64,000 nucleotides of DNA from Psychrobacter sp. 5A.1 (GCF_030407455.1 NZ_JASDDJ010000010.1:1-64000), one strand, 5' to 3'; positions 1-9,116 are shown, counted from the first letter of the stretch. Notes: generated by a model from the letters alone, not told the origin. Numbers and translations are program-made.

Positions 1-255
1 AAAGCACTGCTTTGCCCGAGCGCAAGGGGAGAGCTGTGCTCGAGTACAACCTTCCACAAACGGCTTGATACCAAAGTACTTCTTGAAGAGGCAGGACATA
101 CTATTTTATGGCTGCCTCCATATAGTCCAGACCTAAATCCTATCGAGCAGATGTGGGCTTGGGTGAAAAGAAAACGTAAGGATTGGCAAATAGATTGTAT
201 AGATACGCTGTTCTTTTATTTTCTTTGGATCTGTGATTGCTTTACTTTGCCTTGA
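1..255 (+). pseudogene. IS630-family transposase, C-terminal remnant (cut by window edge)
   Basis: An open frame enters from the left edge and stops at 253-255. From about residue 18 it reads like the C-terminal part of an IS630/DDE_3 transposase: FHKRLD, then a PPYSPDLNPIEQMW block. In this family that block carries the last acidic catalytic residue (the E of NPIE). The usual DNA-x-FHK segment just before it is replaced by SSTTFHK, so the catalytic Asp normally found there is missing. The ORF may therefore be a decayed copy or a recombined end. The upstream part lies outside the window. IS630 enzymes target TA dinucleotides, which fits the TA-flanked small elements described elsewhere here; a direct relationship is not shown. 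Confidence 0.7.
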
Positions 256-310
256 CTATAGCTTTGTGCCTACAGCTTGCTACTATAGAAATAGACAAGT
301 TACTTATATA

Positions 311-339
311 AAAAAGGACTGCTATTTGCAGTCCTTTTT
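311..339. terminator. Bidirectional Rho-independent terminator
   Basis: A 12-bp perfect stem (AAAAAGGACTGC, 5-nt loop, GCAGTCCTTTTT) with a T-run on each strand. It lies 36 nt beyond the stop of the minus-strand smr gene and would also end plus-strand transcription from the transposase remnant. Confidence 0.85.
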
Positions 340-374
340 ATTTAGCGTGATTTTATGTTCACTGACAATAATAA

Positions 375-1106
375 TTATTCGCCATCTGCTTTAGGTTTTT
401 TGAGCAATACTAATACAGCACCATTACCGCCATCTTTAGGCGGGGCAGAGCAGAAAGCTAGTACTTCTGGTAATTGACGTAACCAACCATTCACACACGT
501 TTTTAGAATGGCCTCAGAGCCTTTACCATGGACTATTTTTACCATCGTCTCATTTTTCTGCTTCGCTTGACTCAGTAATTGCGTCATGGCATCGCGAGCT
601 TCTTCTATCGTGCAACCATGAATATCTACAGCATCATACCAACGTAGCTTGCCTTTCTTAAGTTGATCAAAGATCTTGTTTTGCAAGGTTGGCTGTTTGT
701 ACGATAAAAATGCTTCAGCAGCCACAGGATTGAGCAGTGCTTGCATATCTGACAAGCCTGCGCCCAAGTCACTGGCTTCACTACCTTGAGCAGCCGCACG
801 TTTAGACAGTGTGGTCGCATCAGGTTTGCCCGCTTTTGCTGCGTTTGCAGGTGAGCGGACGTTTTTATCTTCGAGCTGATCGACACCATGCATGGCTTGC
901 ATAAACAGCACTTTATCATCATCGATATGTTCGCTGTTCATTTGCTTAACAGTCTTATTGACTTGTTTTTGCGTGGGTAATGACACAGGTTCAGTTGGTT
1001 TTTGATCCTCACCTTCAGGTGACGTGGTATCACGCCCTTTGCTTAGTTGGCCTTTTAGCTCTTTAAGTTGGTCTTGCATTTCTTTTGAAAACAGAGAATT
1101 TGACAT
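375..1106 (-). CDS. Smr-domain protein (SmrA/SmrB-like)
   Basis: A 243-aa cytoplasmic protein. The C-terminal ~85 residues form an Smr domain: DIHGCT at 161-166 (the D-x-H motif), IVHGKG at 191-196, and a final GAVLVLLKK strand. Smr domains are nucleases; in E. coli, SmrB cleaves mRNA at collided ribosomes and SmrA is a stand-alone paralogue. The N-terminal 120 residues are charged and probably disordered, which fits the SmrA/SmrB layout better than MutS2, since there is no MutS region. It is a single gene with its own terminator. Which Smr subtype it is cannot be settled from this sequence alone. Confidence 0.8.
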   Translation of the reverse strand: MSNSLFSKEMQDQLKELKGQLSKGRDTTSPEGEDQKPTEPVSLPTQKQVNKTVKQMNSEHIDDDKVLFMQAMHGVDQLEDKNVRSPANAAKAGKPDATTLSKRAAAQGSEASDLGAGLSDMQALLNPVAAEAFLSYKQPTLQNKIFDQLKKGKLRWYDAVDIHGCTIEEARDAMTQLLSQAKQKNETMVKIVHGKGSEAILKTCVNGWLRQLPEVLAFCSAPPKDGGNGAVLVLLKKPKADGE

Positions 1107-1173
1107 AAAAGTTAATGTATCGTTGGTTGATGAATGAATGACTTAATAGTCTATATCGTCGCTGGTTTTATAC

Positions 1174-1442
1174 TAGGGTCTGTTGAACATTCAAATATTA
1201 GGGCTGCTGATTGCTAAAATTGCACCAAACTAGGCGCAAGTCGACGATAATGTCGAGACCTTAGCTAGGTTTGCAACAACGTTTGGGGTGATTTTAGCAT
1301 CAGCCTTTCAGGGCAGTACTATTTTTTGCCAATATATGGCGAAATTGTTTAACCTAGAATGACTAGGCGTCAAAAATTTCACTGCATATTGCCTAAAAAA
1401 TAGTGACTGCCAGCACCACATTTGAATGTTCAACAGACCCTA
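1174..1442. repeat. MITE-like element, family A, full-length copy 1
   Basis: A 269-bp segment with terminal inverted repeats (left TAGGGTCTGTTGAACATTC, right its near-perfect complement ending at 1442), both ends at TA dinucleotides. It has no ORF. A second full-length copy of the same length sits at 28538-28806 and a 78-bp internally deleted copy at 7805-7882. It fills most of the gap between smr and trpC (1107-1488), where nothing else is recognisable. Confidence 0.85.
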
Positions 1443-1488
1443 ATATAAGCTTACGAGTCGTATCGTAGTCTAATCTATTTTGGTTACT

Positions 1489-2358
1489 TTACTCGTCTGC
1501 TGCGACGCCCGCAAGTAAGGATTGTAACGCCTGCCCTGGATGATCGGTTTTCATAAACTGCTCACCGATTAAAAAGTGCTGAATATCATGACTTAACATC
1601 AAACGAATATCATCACTACTATGAATACCACTTTCGGTAACGACAAGCGGTTTAAGGGTTGTGTTGTCTACCGCTAATGCTTCGATCAAAATATTTTTTA
1701 GATCGAGTGTGGTTTGCAGGTCGACGTCAAAAGTATTTAAGTCGCGATTATTAATGCCATAAATATTGTGCGCTGAGCGTGGCAATGTTAGTGCGCGATC
1801 AAGCTCAGATTTGGTATGTATCTCTATCAATACATCCATACCTAACTCGATACTCAGTGCATGCAACTCGTGTACTTGCGTGTCATCAAGGCAAGCCATG
1901 ATAAGTAGGATGCAGTCTGCACCCATTAGATAAGATTGATAGATTTGGTATACATCTACCATAAAATCTTTGCGCAATATCGGTAGGCTAGCGGCATTAG
2001 CCGCTTGAAGAAGGTAGCTGTCATCACCTTGAAAATAATCACGATCGGTCAATACTGATAAACAACTGGCACCAGCTTGCTCATATTGCTGGGCAAATAA
2101 TGCTGGTGCAAAGTTATGATTGATGATGCCTTTAGACGGCGATGCTTTTTTAATTTCCGCAATGATACCGACACTGTTTTTGTTCGTACTGGCCGCTCGT
2201 AAAGCGGCAGCAAAGCCTCGGCGTGGTTTATTATCAGCTGCGACTTGCGCTTGTAAATCCTCAAGAGAAAGCATCTCACGCGCGGCTTTCACTTCTTCTA
2301 CTTTGGTTGCGACAATACGCTGTAATACTGAAGGTATGTCTGAGTGAGTTGTGTTCAT
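1489..2358 (-). CDS. trpC: Indole-3-glycerol phosphate synthase
   Basis: 289 aa; converts CdRP to indole-3-glycerol phosphate in tryptophan synthesis. The TIM-barrel signature is clear: GIIAEIKKASPSKG near residue 63 (catalytic Lys and phosphate loop), LRKDFMVDVYQI, YGINNRDLNTF, and VTESGI before the final phosphate-binding loop. It is the monofunctional form, with no TrpF domain fused. It is the last gene of a minus-strand trpG-trpD-trpC group, 73 nt after trpD. The ATG at 2358 is preceded by a weak GGAT. In relatives of this group trpE lies elsewhere, and none is seen here. Confidence 0.95.
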   Translation of the reverse strand: MNTTHSDIPSVLQRIVATKVEEVKAAREMLSLEDLQAQVAADNKPRRGFAAALRAASTNKNSVGIIAEIKKASPSKGIINHNFAPALFAQQYEQAGASCLSVLTDRDYFQGDDSYLLQAANAASLPILRKDFMVDVYQIYQSYLMGADCILLIMACLDDTQVHELHALSIELGMDVLIEIHTKSELDRALTLPRSAHNIYGINNRDLNTFDVDLQTTLDLKNILIEALAVDNTTLKPLVVTESGIHSSDDIRLMLSHDIQHFLIGEQFMKTDHPGQALQSLLAGVAADE

Positions 2359-2431
2359 GCTGGTATCCGTTTTAGACTTCTTTGACTATAGACAGTGGTG
2401 GTAAAGTTTGCACCATATGAGTGTTTATAAG

Positions 2432-3553
2432 TTAACCCTGAGCCACTAATTGCTGTGTGTAGTTGGCCAAAGCCTCAAGTTTGAGTAATGCATCGCCATT
2501 TTGGATGATTTTTTGTGCTCGGCTGACGCCATTAGGATAGTTGCTGGCAAGTCCTGCGGTGTATATCGCCGCGCCTGCATTCAATGCAATCATGTCACGA
2601 GCTTTTAGCACAGCACGGTCATGGGTATCGGAGCCTGATAAGGCCGCACGAATCAGCTCAAGGCTTTGTGCCGGAGAGTCGACATCAAGACCGATAAGGG
2701 TTTGGGATTCGATGCCAGCATCTTCTGGCATCATCTCATAAATAGAGATTTCACCATCTTTTAATTCAGCGACTGTGGTCGACGTGGCAAGGCTGATTTC
2801 ATCCAGACCATCTTTTGCGCCCACAACCATGACATGACGTGCGCCTAAGTTTTTCATAACCTTTGCGATCGGCTCGCACAGCTGCGCGGTAAACACGCCA
2901 ATTACTAGGTTGGGCGTGCCAGCGGGGTTGGTCAATGGGCCTAAAATATTAAAGATGGTACGCGATTTTAGCTCACGGCGTATAGGGTTGGCATAACGCA
3001 TGGCGCTGTGGTGATTGGGTGCAAACAAAAACCCAATACCTTGGTTTTCGATACAGTCTTGTGCTTGTGCAGGTGTGAGCGCAAGACTGATGCCTGCTTG
3101 TTCAAGTAGGTCTGAGCTGCCAGATTTGGTCGAAACGCCGCGATTGCCATGCTTTGCCACTTGTGCCCCAGCGGCAGCAGCGACTATCGCTGACGCAGTC
3201 GAGACGTTGAACAAGTTAGCACCATCGCCGCCAGTACCGACGATATCGACCAAGTAATCACAGTTTTTTGGTTCGATATTGGCTGCCAATGCGCGCATGG
3301 CACTGGCTGATGCGGTGATCTCGTCGATGGATTCACCTTTCATGCGCAAGCCAGTCAAGATAGCCCCCATCATGGCGTCGCTACATCTGCCTTGCATGAT
3401 GATCAGCATCACTTGATACATCTCATCAAAGGTCAAATCAATGTGTTGAAAAATTCTTTCTAACGATGCCGTCAATAACTTATGAATATCTGCATCAGAC
3501 AGTTTTTCAATACTCTCTGGGGTGTGAGTTTCTTCTATTTTTATCGTACTCAT
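2432..3553 (-). CDS. trpD: Anthranilate phosphoribosyltransferase
   Basis: 373 aa, slightly longer than the usual 330-350 because of a ~30-residue N-terminal extension. It joins anthranilate to PRPP. Family motifs: DIVGTGGDGANLFNVST (PRPP-binding GTGGD loop), KHGNRGVSTKSGSSD, and FNILGPLTNPAG. It is the middle gene of trpGDC, 82 nt after trpG. It is not fused to the glutaminase domain as it is in enterics; trpG is separate. The ATG at 3553 has a purine-rich GAGAGACC upstream. Confidence 0.95.
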   Translation of the reverse strand: MSTIKIEETHTPESIEKLSDADIHKLLTASLERIFQHIDLTFDEMYQVMLIIMQGRCSDAMMGAILTGLRMKGESIDEITASASAMRALAANIEPKNCDYLVDIVGTGGDGANLFNVSTASAIVAAAAGAQVAKHGNRGVSTKSGSSDLLEQAGISLALTPAQAQDCIENQGIGFLFAPNHHSAMRYANPIRRELKSRTIFNILGPLTNPAGTPNLVIGVFTAQLCEPIAKVMKNLGARHVMVVGAKDGLDEISLATSTTVAELKDGEISIYEMMPEDAGIESQTLIGLDVDSPAQSLELIRAALSGSDTHDRAVLKARDMIALNAGAAIYTAGLASNYPNGVSRAQKIIQNGDALLKLEALANYTQQLVAQG

Positions 3554-3635
3554 GATGGTCTCTCTAATGGTTATTTTTTATATGGATATATATGATTTGG
3601 AATAGAGTGTCACGTTTCAGTGACTTGAGTCAAAA

Positions 3636-4259
3636 CTAACCGACTTGTGGCAGCTCATCTGATGCTAAGGTCGCCAAGCCATAAGTCTGTAAAAAGTTAT
3701 TGAGCAAATGATAGCCCGCTTCGCTCAAGATTGACTCAGGATGGAACTGGACACCTTCTATCGCTAGCTCTTTATGACGGATACCCATGATTTCCTCGAT
3801 ACTGCCATCGATATGCTGTGTCCATGCGGTCAGCTCAAGGCAATCTGGTAGGCTATGCTTATCAATGACGAGCGAATGATAACGCGTGACTTGCGAGGGA
3901 TTCGGTAGTCCAGCAAACACGCCCTGACTGTTATGGTAAATGGCTGACAGTCGACCGTGCATGACTTCACCCGCTTTGACCACTTGTCCACCAAATGCTT
4001 GACCGATGGCTTGGTGCCCCAAGCAAATGCCCAATATGGGAATAATGCCTTTGAATGTCTCGATGACCGCTAGCGAAATACCAGCACGGTCAGGGTCGCA
4101 GGGGCCTGGGCCGATTACGATCACATCAGGTGCAAGGGTTTGAATCTGCTCAATGCTGGCCTGATCGTTGCGCCAGACAGTGATGTCCTGCTTTAATTCA
4201 CCGAAGTACTGTACGATATTGTACGTAAAGCTATCGTAATTATCGATCATCAAAATCAT
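3636..4259 (-). CDS. trpG: Anthranilate/aminodeoxychorismate synthase glutamine amidotransferase
   Basis: 207-aa class I glutamine amidotransferase subunit that supplies ammonia to TrpE and, in many gammaproteobacteria, also to PabB. Visible features: [11 protein letters not shown] at the start, the GPGPCDP oxyanion region, nucleophile Cys79 in GICLGHQ, and His173/Glu175 in VQFHPES. It is the first gene of the minus-strand trpGDC set. The ATG at 4259 has only a poor ribosome binding site. No Trp-rich leader peptide was recognised upstream, so attenuation is not supported. Confidence 0.95.
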   Translation of the reverse strand: MILMIDNYDSFTYNIVQYFGELKQDITVWRNDQASIEQIQTLAPDVIVIGPGPCDPDRAGISLAVIETFKGIIPILGICLGHQAIGQAFGGQVVKAGEVMHGRLSAIYHNSQGVFAGLPNPSQVTRYHSLVIDKHSLPDCLELTAWTQHIDGSIEEIMGIRHKELAIEGVQFHPESILSEAGYHLLNNFLQTYGLATLASDELPQVG

Positions 4260-4647
4260 TAAGGTTTCAACTTATCAGTTTTATTATATTTTTAACATAA
4301 GATATTTTGCGACTGCTATTAACGGTAACTATTACCTGTCGTTATCTTACCATTATTTTGCTTTCTATCAAATGTAGGGTATAGGCGACCTAGGGTAGGG
4401 CGTGCCATCAATTAGCATCTTGATGCATTTAGTGGTTTTAACATGGTTAAATCTTACCAAGCATCGTTAGAAGTATTAGCGCTGAATAAAAACCTATTTT
4501 TTATCGTGCTGATTTAGGCGGCATGACCATTATGATTTGGCCGCTATAAATTGATTGCTATGACTTGATCGTTATGGACAGTGCTATACATTCAATCATT
4601 AGCGTTGCACCAAAAAAGAACAGTTGAAACGTTAGTATATTTGAATC

Positions 4648-4664
4648 TGCACTGATTCGGTGCG
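4648..4664 (+). promoter_or_regulatory. Putative NtrC (GlnG) binding site 1 upstream of glnA
   Basis: TGCACTGATTCGGTGCG matches the dyad TGCAC-N6-GGTGC of the enteric NtrC site. It is centred about 190 bp upstream of the expected sigma-54 start. A perfect left half-site (TGCACCA) lies at 4606-4612. The assignment rests on consensus recall, not on a computed score. Confidence 0.6.
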
Positions 4665-4680
4665 ATTGGTTCCTGATTAG

Positions 4681-4697
4681 TGCTTTGAGTCGGTGCG
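4681..4697 (+). promoter_or_regulatory. Putative NtrC binding site 2 upstream of glnA
   Basis: TGCTTTGAGTCGGTGCG keeps the right half GGTGCG and part of the left half. Its centre is 33 bp from site 1, about three helical turns, as in the paired high-affinity sites of enteric glnA. It is weaker than site 1. Confidence 0.5.
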
Positions 4698-4819
4698 GTA
4701 GAAAAATATAATTGGCTGAACATAACTATTTATATAAAGATTTAAAAGGTATAAGGTACTGTAATAATTGATAATAAGTCATGTTCTTAACTTTACTCAC
4801 GATGGGCGTGGCAATATAT

Positions 4820-4835
4820 TGGCATAGCCTTTGCT
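4820..4835 (+). promoter_or_regulatory. Sigma-54 (-24/-12) promoter of glnA
   Basis: TGGCATAGCCTTTGCT fits the sigma-54 consensus TGGCAYR-N4-TTGCW at every defined position, with exactly 10 bp between the GG and GC pairs. Transcription should start near 4846, giving a ~320-nt leader. With the NtrC-like sites upstream this is nitrogen-responsive control of glutamine synthetase. It lies in the 908-bp gap 4260-5167, whose remaining parts hold no gene that I can see. Confidence 0.8.
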
Positions 4836-4953
4836 ATATGGCTGTTATGATTATTTATGATCCCAAAAAACGGATCTGAAAATAATTATCAGTAAGTGCT
4901 TGAAGAGTTCAGCATTATGAGTTTTATATTGCTAGAATGTGGTTAGGATTGAC

Positions 4954-5034
4954 TTGGCGTATTTTGGATCACTCACGTAATGATTGGTCTGATTGAGCAA
5001 ACGCCTTAGATGAGTATCTTGACTAATACGCCAA
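4954..5034 (+). promoter_or_regulatory. Inverted repeat in the glnA leader
   Basis: TTGGCGTATT (4954-4963) is repeated as its exact complement AATACGCCAA (5025-5034), 61 nt apart. In RNA made from the sigma-54 promoter it could pair. In DNA the right arm sits in the spacer of the proximal promoter. Function unknown. Confidence 0.4.
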
Positions 5035-5048
5035 ATAGTGCTGATAAT
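5019..5048 (+). promoter_or_regulatory. Possible sigma-70 promoter proximal to glnA
   Basis: TTGACT (5019-5024), 18 bp, GATAAT (5043-5048). The hexamers are good and the start would lie about 110 nt before the ATG. It would give basal glnA expression when the sigma-54 promoter is off. The order (sigma-54 distal, sigma-70 proximal) is the reverse of enteric glnA. Confidence 0.5.
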
Positions 5049-5167
5049 AAGCATAATATCGAATGCGCTGTTTTAGTATAAAAAAGCACATCTGACATTC
5101 TTGAACAAGAAAGCCATATTAATAATTTTAAATCGCAATCACGTGATCAACACAACGGAGACTATTT

Positions 5168-6577
5168 ATGTCGAATAAACTATTAGATCTTATCCAATCC
5201 TCTAATGCTAAATGGGTTGACTTTCGCTTTACTGATACACGCGGCAAAGAGCAGCACATCAGCTTTCCAGCGCACAGCGTTGACGAAGATGTCATGGAAG
5301 ATGGCAAAATGTTTGATGGCTCCTCTATCGCTGGTTGGAAGGGTATTGAAGCGTCAGATATGATCTTGCGTCCTGATCCAGAAACGGCTTTTCTTGACCC
5401 GTTCTTTGATGCGGTGACTGTGGTTGTTACCTGCGATATTATTGAGCCGTCAACCCTACAAGGCTATGATCGTGACCCACGTTCTATCGCGCGCCGTGCT
5501 GAAGAATACTTAAAATCTACGGGCATTGGTGATACGGCTTACTTCGGTCCTGAGCCTGAATTCTTTGTATTTGATGATGTTAAATGGTCAGTCGATATGT
5601 CTGGCGTTAGTCACAAAATCACGGCTGAAGAAGCAGCATGGTCGACTAATGAGACTTATGAGTGGGGCAACATGGCGCATCGCCCACGTGTAAAAGGCGG
5701 CTATTTCCCAGTACCACCAATCGATAGCTCACACGATATGCGTGCTGTTATGTGTGAACGTATCGAAGAAATCATTGGTGAAGGTAGCGTAGAAGTGCAT
5801 CACCATGAAGTTGCGTCTTGCCAGTCTGAAATCGGTGTAGCATTCAACACGATGGTACGTAAAGCAGATGAAGTTCAGCAATTGAAATACGTGGTTCATA
5901 ACGTTGCACATCAGTTTGGAAAAACAGCCACCTTTATGCCTAAGCCAATCGTTGGTGATAATGGTTCAGGTATGCATGTGCATGTATCAATTTCTAAAGA
6001 TGGCGTAAACACATTCTCTGGTGATGAGTATGCGGGTCTGTCTGAAACAGCCTTGTATTTCATTGGTGGTATCATCAAGCATGCTCGTGCTTTGAACGCG
6101 ATTACCAACCCATCGACCAACAGTTATAAGCGCCTAGTACCACATTATGAAGCGCCTATTAAACTTGCTTATTCAGCATCTAACCGTTCAGCGTCTATCC
6201 GTATTCCACACGTGAGCAGCCCTAAAGCGGTACGTGTAGAAGCCCGTTTCCCTGATCCAACAGCCAACCCTTACTTAGCATTTGCTGCATTGTTGATGGC
6301 TGGCCTTGACGGTATCCAAAACAAAATGCATCCAGGCGAAGCTGCGGATAAAAACTTGTATGACTTGCCACCAGAAGAAGAAGCGCAAATCCCAACGGTT
6401 GCAGAGAGCTTAGATGTCGCACTACAAGCATTGCGTGACGATCATGACTTCTTATTAAAAGGCGATGTGTTCACTGAAGACATGCTAGAAGCGTTTATCG
6501 CTTTGAAAGAAGAAGAAGTACAACGTCTGAACGTAACTGTACATCCTGTTGAATTTGACATGTACTACAGCTGCTAA
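5168..6577 (+). CDS. glnA: Glutamine synthetase, type I
   Basis: 469 aa; ATP-dependent amidation of glutamate to glutamine in the cytoplasm as a dodecamer. Family blocks: [10 protein letters not shown] near residue 50, [10 protein letters not shown] (metal-binding Glu), [12 protein letters not shown], and [17 protein letters not shown]. Tyr398 in NLYDLPPEE is the adenylylation site (Tyr397 in E. coli), so this is the GlnE-regulated GS-I-beta type. The ATG is preceded by ACGGAG. It is a single gene with its own terminator. The paired NtrC-like sites and sigma-54 promoter upstream indicate regulation by nitrogen status. Confidence 0.98.
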   Translation: MSNKLLDLIQSSNAKWVDFRFTDTRGKEQHISFPAHSVDEDVMEDGKMFDGSSIAGWKGIEASDMILRPDPETAFLDPFFDAVTVVVTCDIIEPSTLQGYDRDPRSIARRAEEYLKSTGIGDTAYFGPEPEFFVFDDVKWSVDMSGVSHKITAEEAAWSTNETYEWGNMAHRPRVKGGYFPVPPIDSSHDMRAVMCERIEEIIGEGSVEVHHHEVASCQSEIGVAFNTMVRKADEVQQLKYVVHNVAHQFGKTATFMPKPIVGDNGSGMHVHVSISKDGVNTFSGDEYAGLSETALYFIGGIIKHARALNAITNPSTNSYKRLVPHYEAPIKLAYSASNRSASIRIPHVSSPKAVRVEARFPDPTANPYLAFAALLMAGLDGIQNKMHPGEAADKNLYDLPPEEEAQIPTVAESLDVALQALRDDHDFLLKGDVFTEDMLEAFIALKEEEVQRLNVTVHPVEFDMYYSC

Positions 6578-6612
6578 TTAGTCGCTAAAGCACTCAGTTA
6601 TTTTGAGTCATA

Positions 6613-6646
6613 AAAACCAGCTAAGTTATTCTTAGCTGGTTTTTTT
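6613..6646 (+). terminator. glnA terminator
   Basis: AACCAGCTAAG, 5-nt loop, CTTAGCTGGTT followed by a T-run: a perfect 11-bp stem, 37 nt after the glnA stop. Confidence 0.9.
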
Positions 6647-6651
6647 ATGCC

Positions 6652-6852
6652 TTTACCATCGTTTTACGCTTTGTCTGGAATATATAATCAATCCTCTATA
6701 AAAGAGTGACAGCGTTAACCTCACTTGAAGTATGACATATACATCTGCATTCAGTTGCCTTGTATCTCTTTTAAACTGAATCAACTATAGCATTTGATAA
6801 AATGCAGCGATCAACAGTGCCTAGCCTATTTATCAAAATTAAACACACCCTA
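6652..6852. repeat. Decayed family C element interrupted by a family D element
   Basis: Positions 6652-6682 resemble the middle of the intact family C element at 37761-37959 (shared CGTTTTACGC-TTGTCTG). Positions 6800-6852 resemble its right end (GCGATCA-CAG-GCCTA through CACACCCTA). Between them 6683-6789 aligns along its length with the family D element at 36693-36800 and has the same size (107 versus 108 bp), bounded by TATAATC and ACTATA. The simplest reading is D inserted into C, followed by drift. This occupies most of the glnA-DUF4124 gap. Confidence 0.6.
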
Positions 6853-6949
6853 GCTTGATTGGCAAAGATTCTTTGAAATCAATACTGATTTCACGTCAAA
6901 AGTAACGCATAATAGTTTTTATAAAATTATATTAATAGGTTAATGAATC

Positions 6950-7738
6950 ATGACTTTACTCTCAAAACCAATTTTTTCAAAAGGTGATTTAGGGCTAGGA
7001 TTATTGGCTACGATGATTATTAGTACAGCCAGTCTCTACGCGCCTTTGGCAAATGCCGCGCCTATCTATAAAGTTATTGACGAAAAGACGGGTCAAGTCA
7101 CCTTTACCGATCGCCCACAGAATTATGAGCAGCAGGCTGGCAAGCAAGTCACTCAGACCAGCGTGATGACTAGAAGTGACACATTTAGCTCAAGTAATAA
7201 TGGCAAGGAAGGCAGTCAGCCGAGCCAAGTGAGTGATAGTGAAAGCGACAGTGCGACAGCAACTGCTGACGCTAAAAATAGCGCTGCGGTCAAACCACCA
7301 GTTGATTATCAGCTTGCGATTACTGAACCCAATGAAGAGCGTGCTTATCGTCGTCCAGCCCAAAGTATTGATATCAATGTGCAAGTCAAGCCAGCGCTAC
7401 AAGCTGGTGATAGTGTGACGATTTACTTAGATGGTAATGAGGTCGCGCAAGGTCTTAGCGCCTCGATTGCAACGATAGATATTTTACCAGGATCGCACAG
7501 TGTGAAAGCAGTGCTGACAAATGAAAAAGGGCAGGCAACCAAGCAGGCAGAGCGTACCGTCCATGTGATTCAGAACAATACAACATTGCAAAATAATAAG
7601 AAAATCGCGCAACAGCTATTGGCTTATAAAAATTTGCCTTGGTATGAAAAAGTGAAATTAAAAATGCGCAGAAAAGACAGCGATGCGAAAAAGCCACAAA
7701 GCAGCCAGCCTGTGACTAACAATGCTTTTGTTCAATGA
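6950..7738 (+). CDS. DUF4124-domain envelope protein
   Basis: 262 aa. Residues 1-37 look like a signal peptide ending ANA-A, so the protein is probably periplasmic. Right after it comes a DUF4124 motif (YKVIDEKTGQVTFTDRP), a short domain common in exported proteobacterial proteins and often seen near glnA/ntrBC. A Ser/Asp-rich linker (about 65-100) follows, then a beta-rich stretch (about 115-205) with an Ig-like pattern ending in a TVHVIQN strand, and a basic tail. Molecular function is unknown. It is separated from glnA by a terminator and degenerate repeats, so it is probably transcribed separately. Confidence 0.7.
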   Translation: MTLLSKPIFSKGDLGLGLLATMIISTASLYAPLANAAPIYKVIDEKTGQVTFTDRPQNYEQQAGKQVTQTSVMTRSDTFSSSNNGKEGSQPSQVSDSESDSATATADAKNSAAVKPPVDYQLAITEPNEERAYRRPAQSIDINVQVKPALQAGDSVTIYLDGNEVAQGLSASIATIDILPGSHSVKAVLTNEKGQATKQAERTVHVIQNNTTLQNNKKIAQQLLAYKNLPWYEKVKLKMRRKDSDAKKPQSSQPVTNNAFVQ

Positions 7739-7804
7739 GCTGAATAAAATAGTAGCCAAAGGGTTTAAGCAGTCGAATATTGTATTTAATGTTTTTTAAT
7801 CGTC

Positions 7805-7882
7805 TAGGATCTGTTGAACATTCAAATATTAGGGCTACTGATTGCGAAAATTGCACCACATTTGAATGTTCAACAGACGCTA
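7805..7882. repeat. MITE-like element, family A, internally deleted copy
   Basis: 78 bp between TA dinucleotides. It keeps the left end and about 40 bp of the family A subterminal sequence, then jumps to the right end (CACATTTGAATGTTCAACAG). About 190 bp of the full-length interior is missing. Confidence 0.85.
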
Positions 7883-7925
7883 AAAAAAGAGGCGCTCACT
7901 ATGACAAGTGAGCGCCTCTTTTTTT
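7882..7925. terminator. Bidirectional terminator between convergent genes
   Basis: A 19-bp perfect stem including the flanking A and T runs (core GAGGCGCTCACT / AGTGAGCGCCTC) with a 6-nt loop. It lies between the DUF4124 gene and the convergent SIMPL gene and directly abuts the family A copy. Confidence 0.9.
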
Positions 7926-7982
7926 GTTGATGTTTTGGTTTGTGGAAAGGTTTTAATATCTTAAAGACATCAGTTGATTCAG

Positions 7983-8696
7983 CTACTTAGATAGCTCGAT
8001 CGTACCATTTGCGGTCACTGAAATGGTGCTGTTGCCAGACTCGAAGCTTTGGCTTGGTACTGATTCAAGTGAGTCTGACTTCATGCTCATGGCGCTATAC
8101 ATTGGGCGTGGGTAGTTGCTACCAGTGTTTAGATTGACAGTGATGACACGATAGCCACTGGCATCCCAAGCGCGAGTGAGGCTCTTAGCTTGTTGCTGAA
8201 AAGCGCGAGAGGCTTCGGTCATCAACTTCTGCTCTAGCGCATCTCTTTTGGTATCTGAGACACCAAAGTTTAGATTGTCCATGACCAAGGTTTCTTGTAA
8301 ATCAGCAATGAGCTGGCTGGTTGCTGAGAAATCTGTGCTTTTTAAATCTATGTTTGCCTGACCTGTCCAACCAATAATTTTATTGTTTTTGTCGTAGCGT
8401 GGATAGGTGCGTTGTTGCCCTGTACTCACGGTCACGCTAGGGTAGCGCTTGGCGATTTTCATGGCATTATTGGTTGAGGTATTGAGCATAGCGGCCAGCG
8501 TCTTAGAATCCGTTGACTGTGCTTTTTTATATAAGCTGGCTCGTACTTCATCATTTTGAATTTCTTCTTTTGTTTCTGTTTGAAACGTCAGTTGATTATA
8601 GCCTGTAGGTTCTGCATGGGCGCTACCCATCATTGCTGTCATCAGACAAACCGTACCAGAAGCCAGTGCTGCTTTATTGAGTAAAGTGTTTTTCAT
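7983..8696 (-). CDS. SIMPL (DUF541) domain periplasmic protein
   Basis: 237 aa with a clear signal peptide (residues 1-28, cut after AHA). The mature part fits the SIMPL/DUF541 family (E. coli YggE-like): an early strand YNQLTFQTETKEEI, helices with repeated Asn/Lys, GWTGQANIDLKSTDF, a VSDTKRDALEQKLMTEASRAFQQQA helix and a C-terminal ISVTANGTIEL strand. YggE-like proteins are linked to oxidative stress tolerance, but their biochemical role is unclear. It is a single gene, convergent with the DUF4124 gene. Confidence 0.75.
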   Translation of the reverse strand: MKNTLLNKAALASGTVCLMTAMMGSAHAEPTGYNQLTFQTETKEEIQNDEVRASLYKKAQSTDSKTLAAMLNTSTNNAMKIAKRYPSVTVSTGQQRTYPRYDKNNKIIGWTGQANIDLKSTDFSATSQLIADLQETLVMDNLNFGVSDTKRDALEQKLMTEASRAFQQQAKSLTRAWDASGYRVITVNLNTGSNYPRPMYSAMSMKSDSLESVPSQSFESGNSTISVTANGTIELSK

Positions 8697-8907
8697 TATT
8701 ATCTCCTAAGTTCATTCTCAAAATACATAAATGAATAGTGTTAAAGCTCATTTATAGATGAAAAGCGGTACCTTTTATTTGTTGAGTAAAAAGAGGTATT
8801 CAGCTTCGTTCATTAAAATAGCAAAATTTAGTAGTATTGCTGTAATAGTTTTGTGACCCAAGTTACAGAATATTTTTGTCCCAAAACAAACAGTTTTGAG
8901 ATAGGGG

Positions 8908-8935
8908 TTGTAATTTCTGAAAATCCTTGTATAAT
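8908..8935 (+). promoter_or_regulatory. ffs promoter
   Basis: TTGTAA (8908-8913), 16 bp, TATAAT (8930-8935). The perfect -10 lies 8-10 nt before the start of the 4.5S RNA. Confidence 0.75.
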
Positions 8936-8942
8936 TTGCAAC

Positions 8943-9060
<118 letters not shown>

Positions 9061-9116
9061 GCCTAAAATTTGATGATTGTATAGATTGTTGATTAGAAAT
9101 ACCTATTTGATATGCT

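Noticed and set aside
1-255. Intact IS630 insertion sequence
   Set aside because: Only the C-terminal part is present at the edge, and the Asp of the usual DNA-x-FHK motif is missing; no paired ends can be shown.
2367-2390. Family D-like end (TTTTAGACTTCTTTGACTATA) between trpD and trpC
   Set aside because: Only about 20 bp match one end and the partner end is absent; this could be chance in AT-rich sequence.
4260-4400. trp attenuator or leader peptide before trpG
   Set aside because: No Trp-codon cluster or alternating hairpins with a T-run were found on the minus strand.
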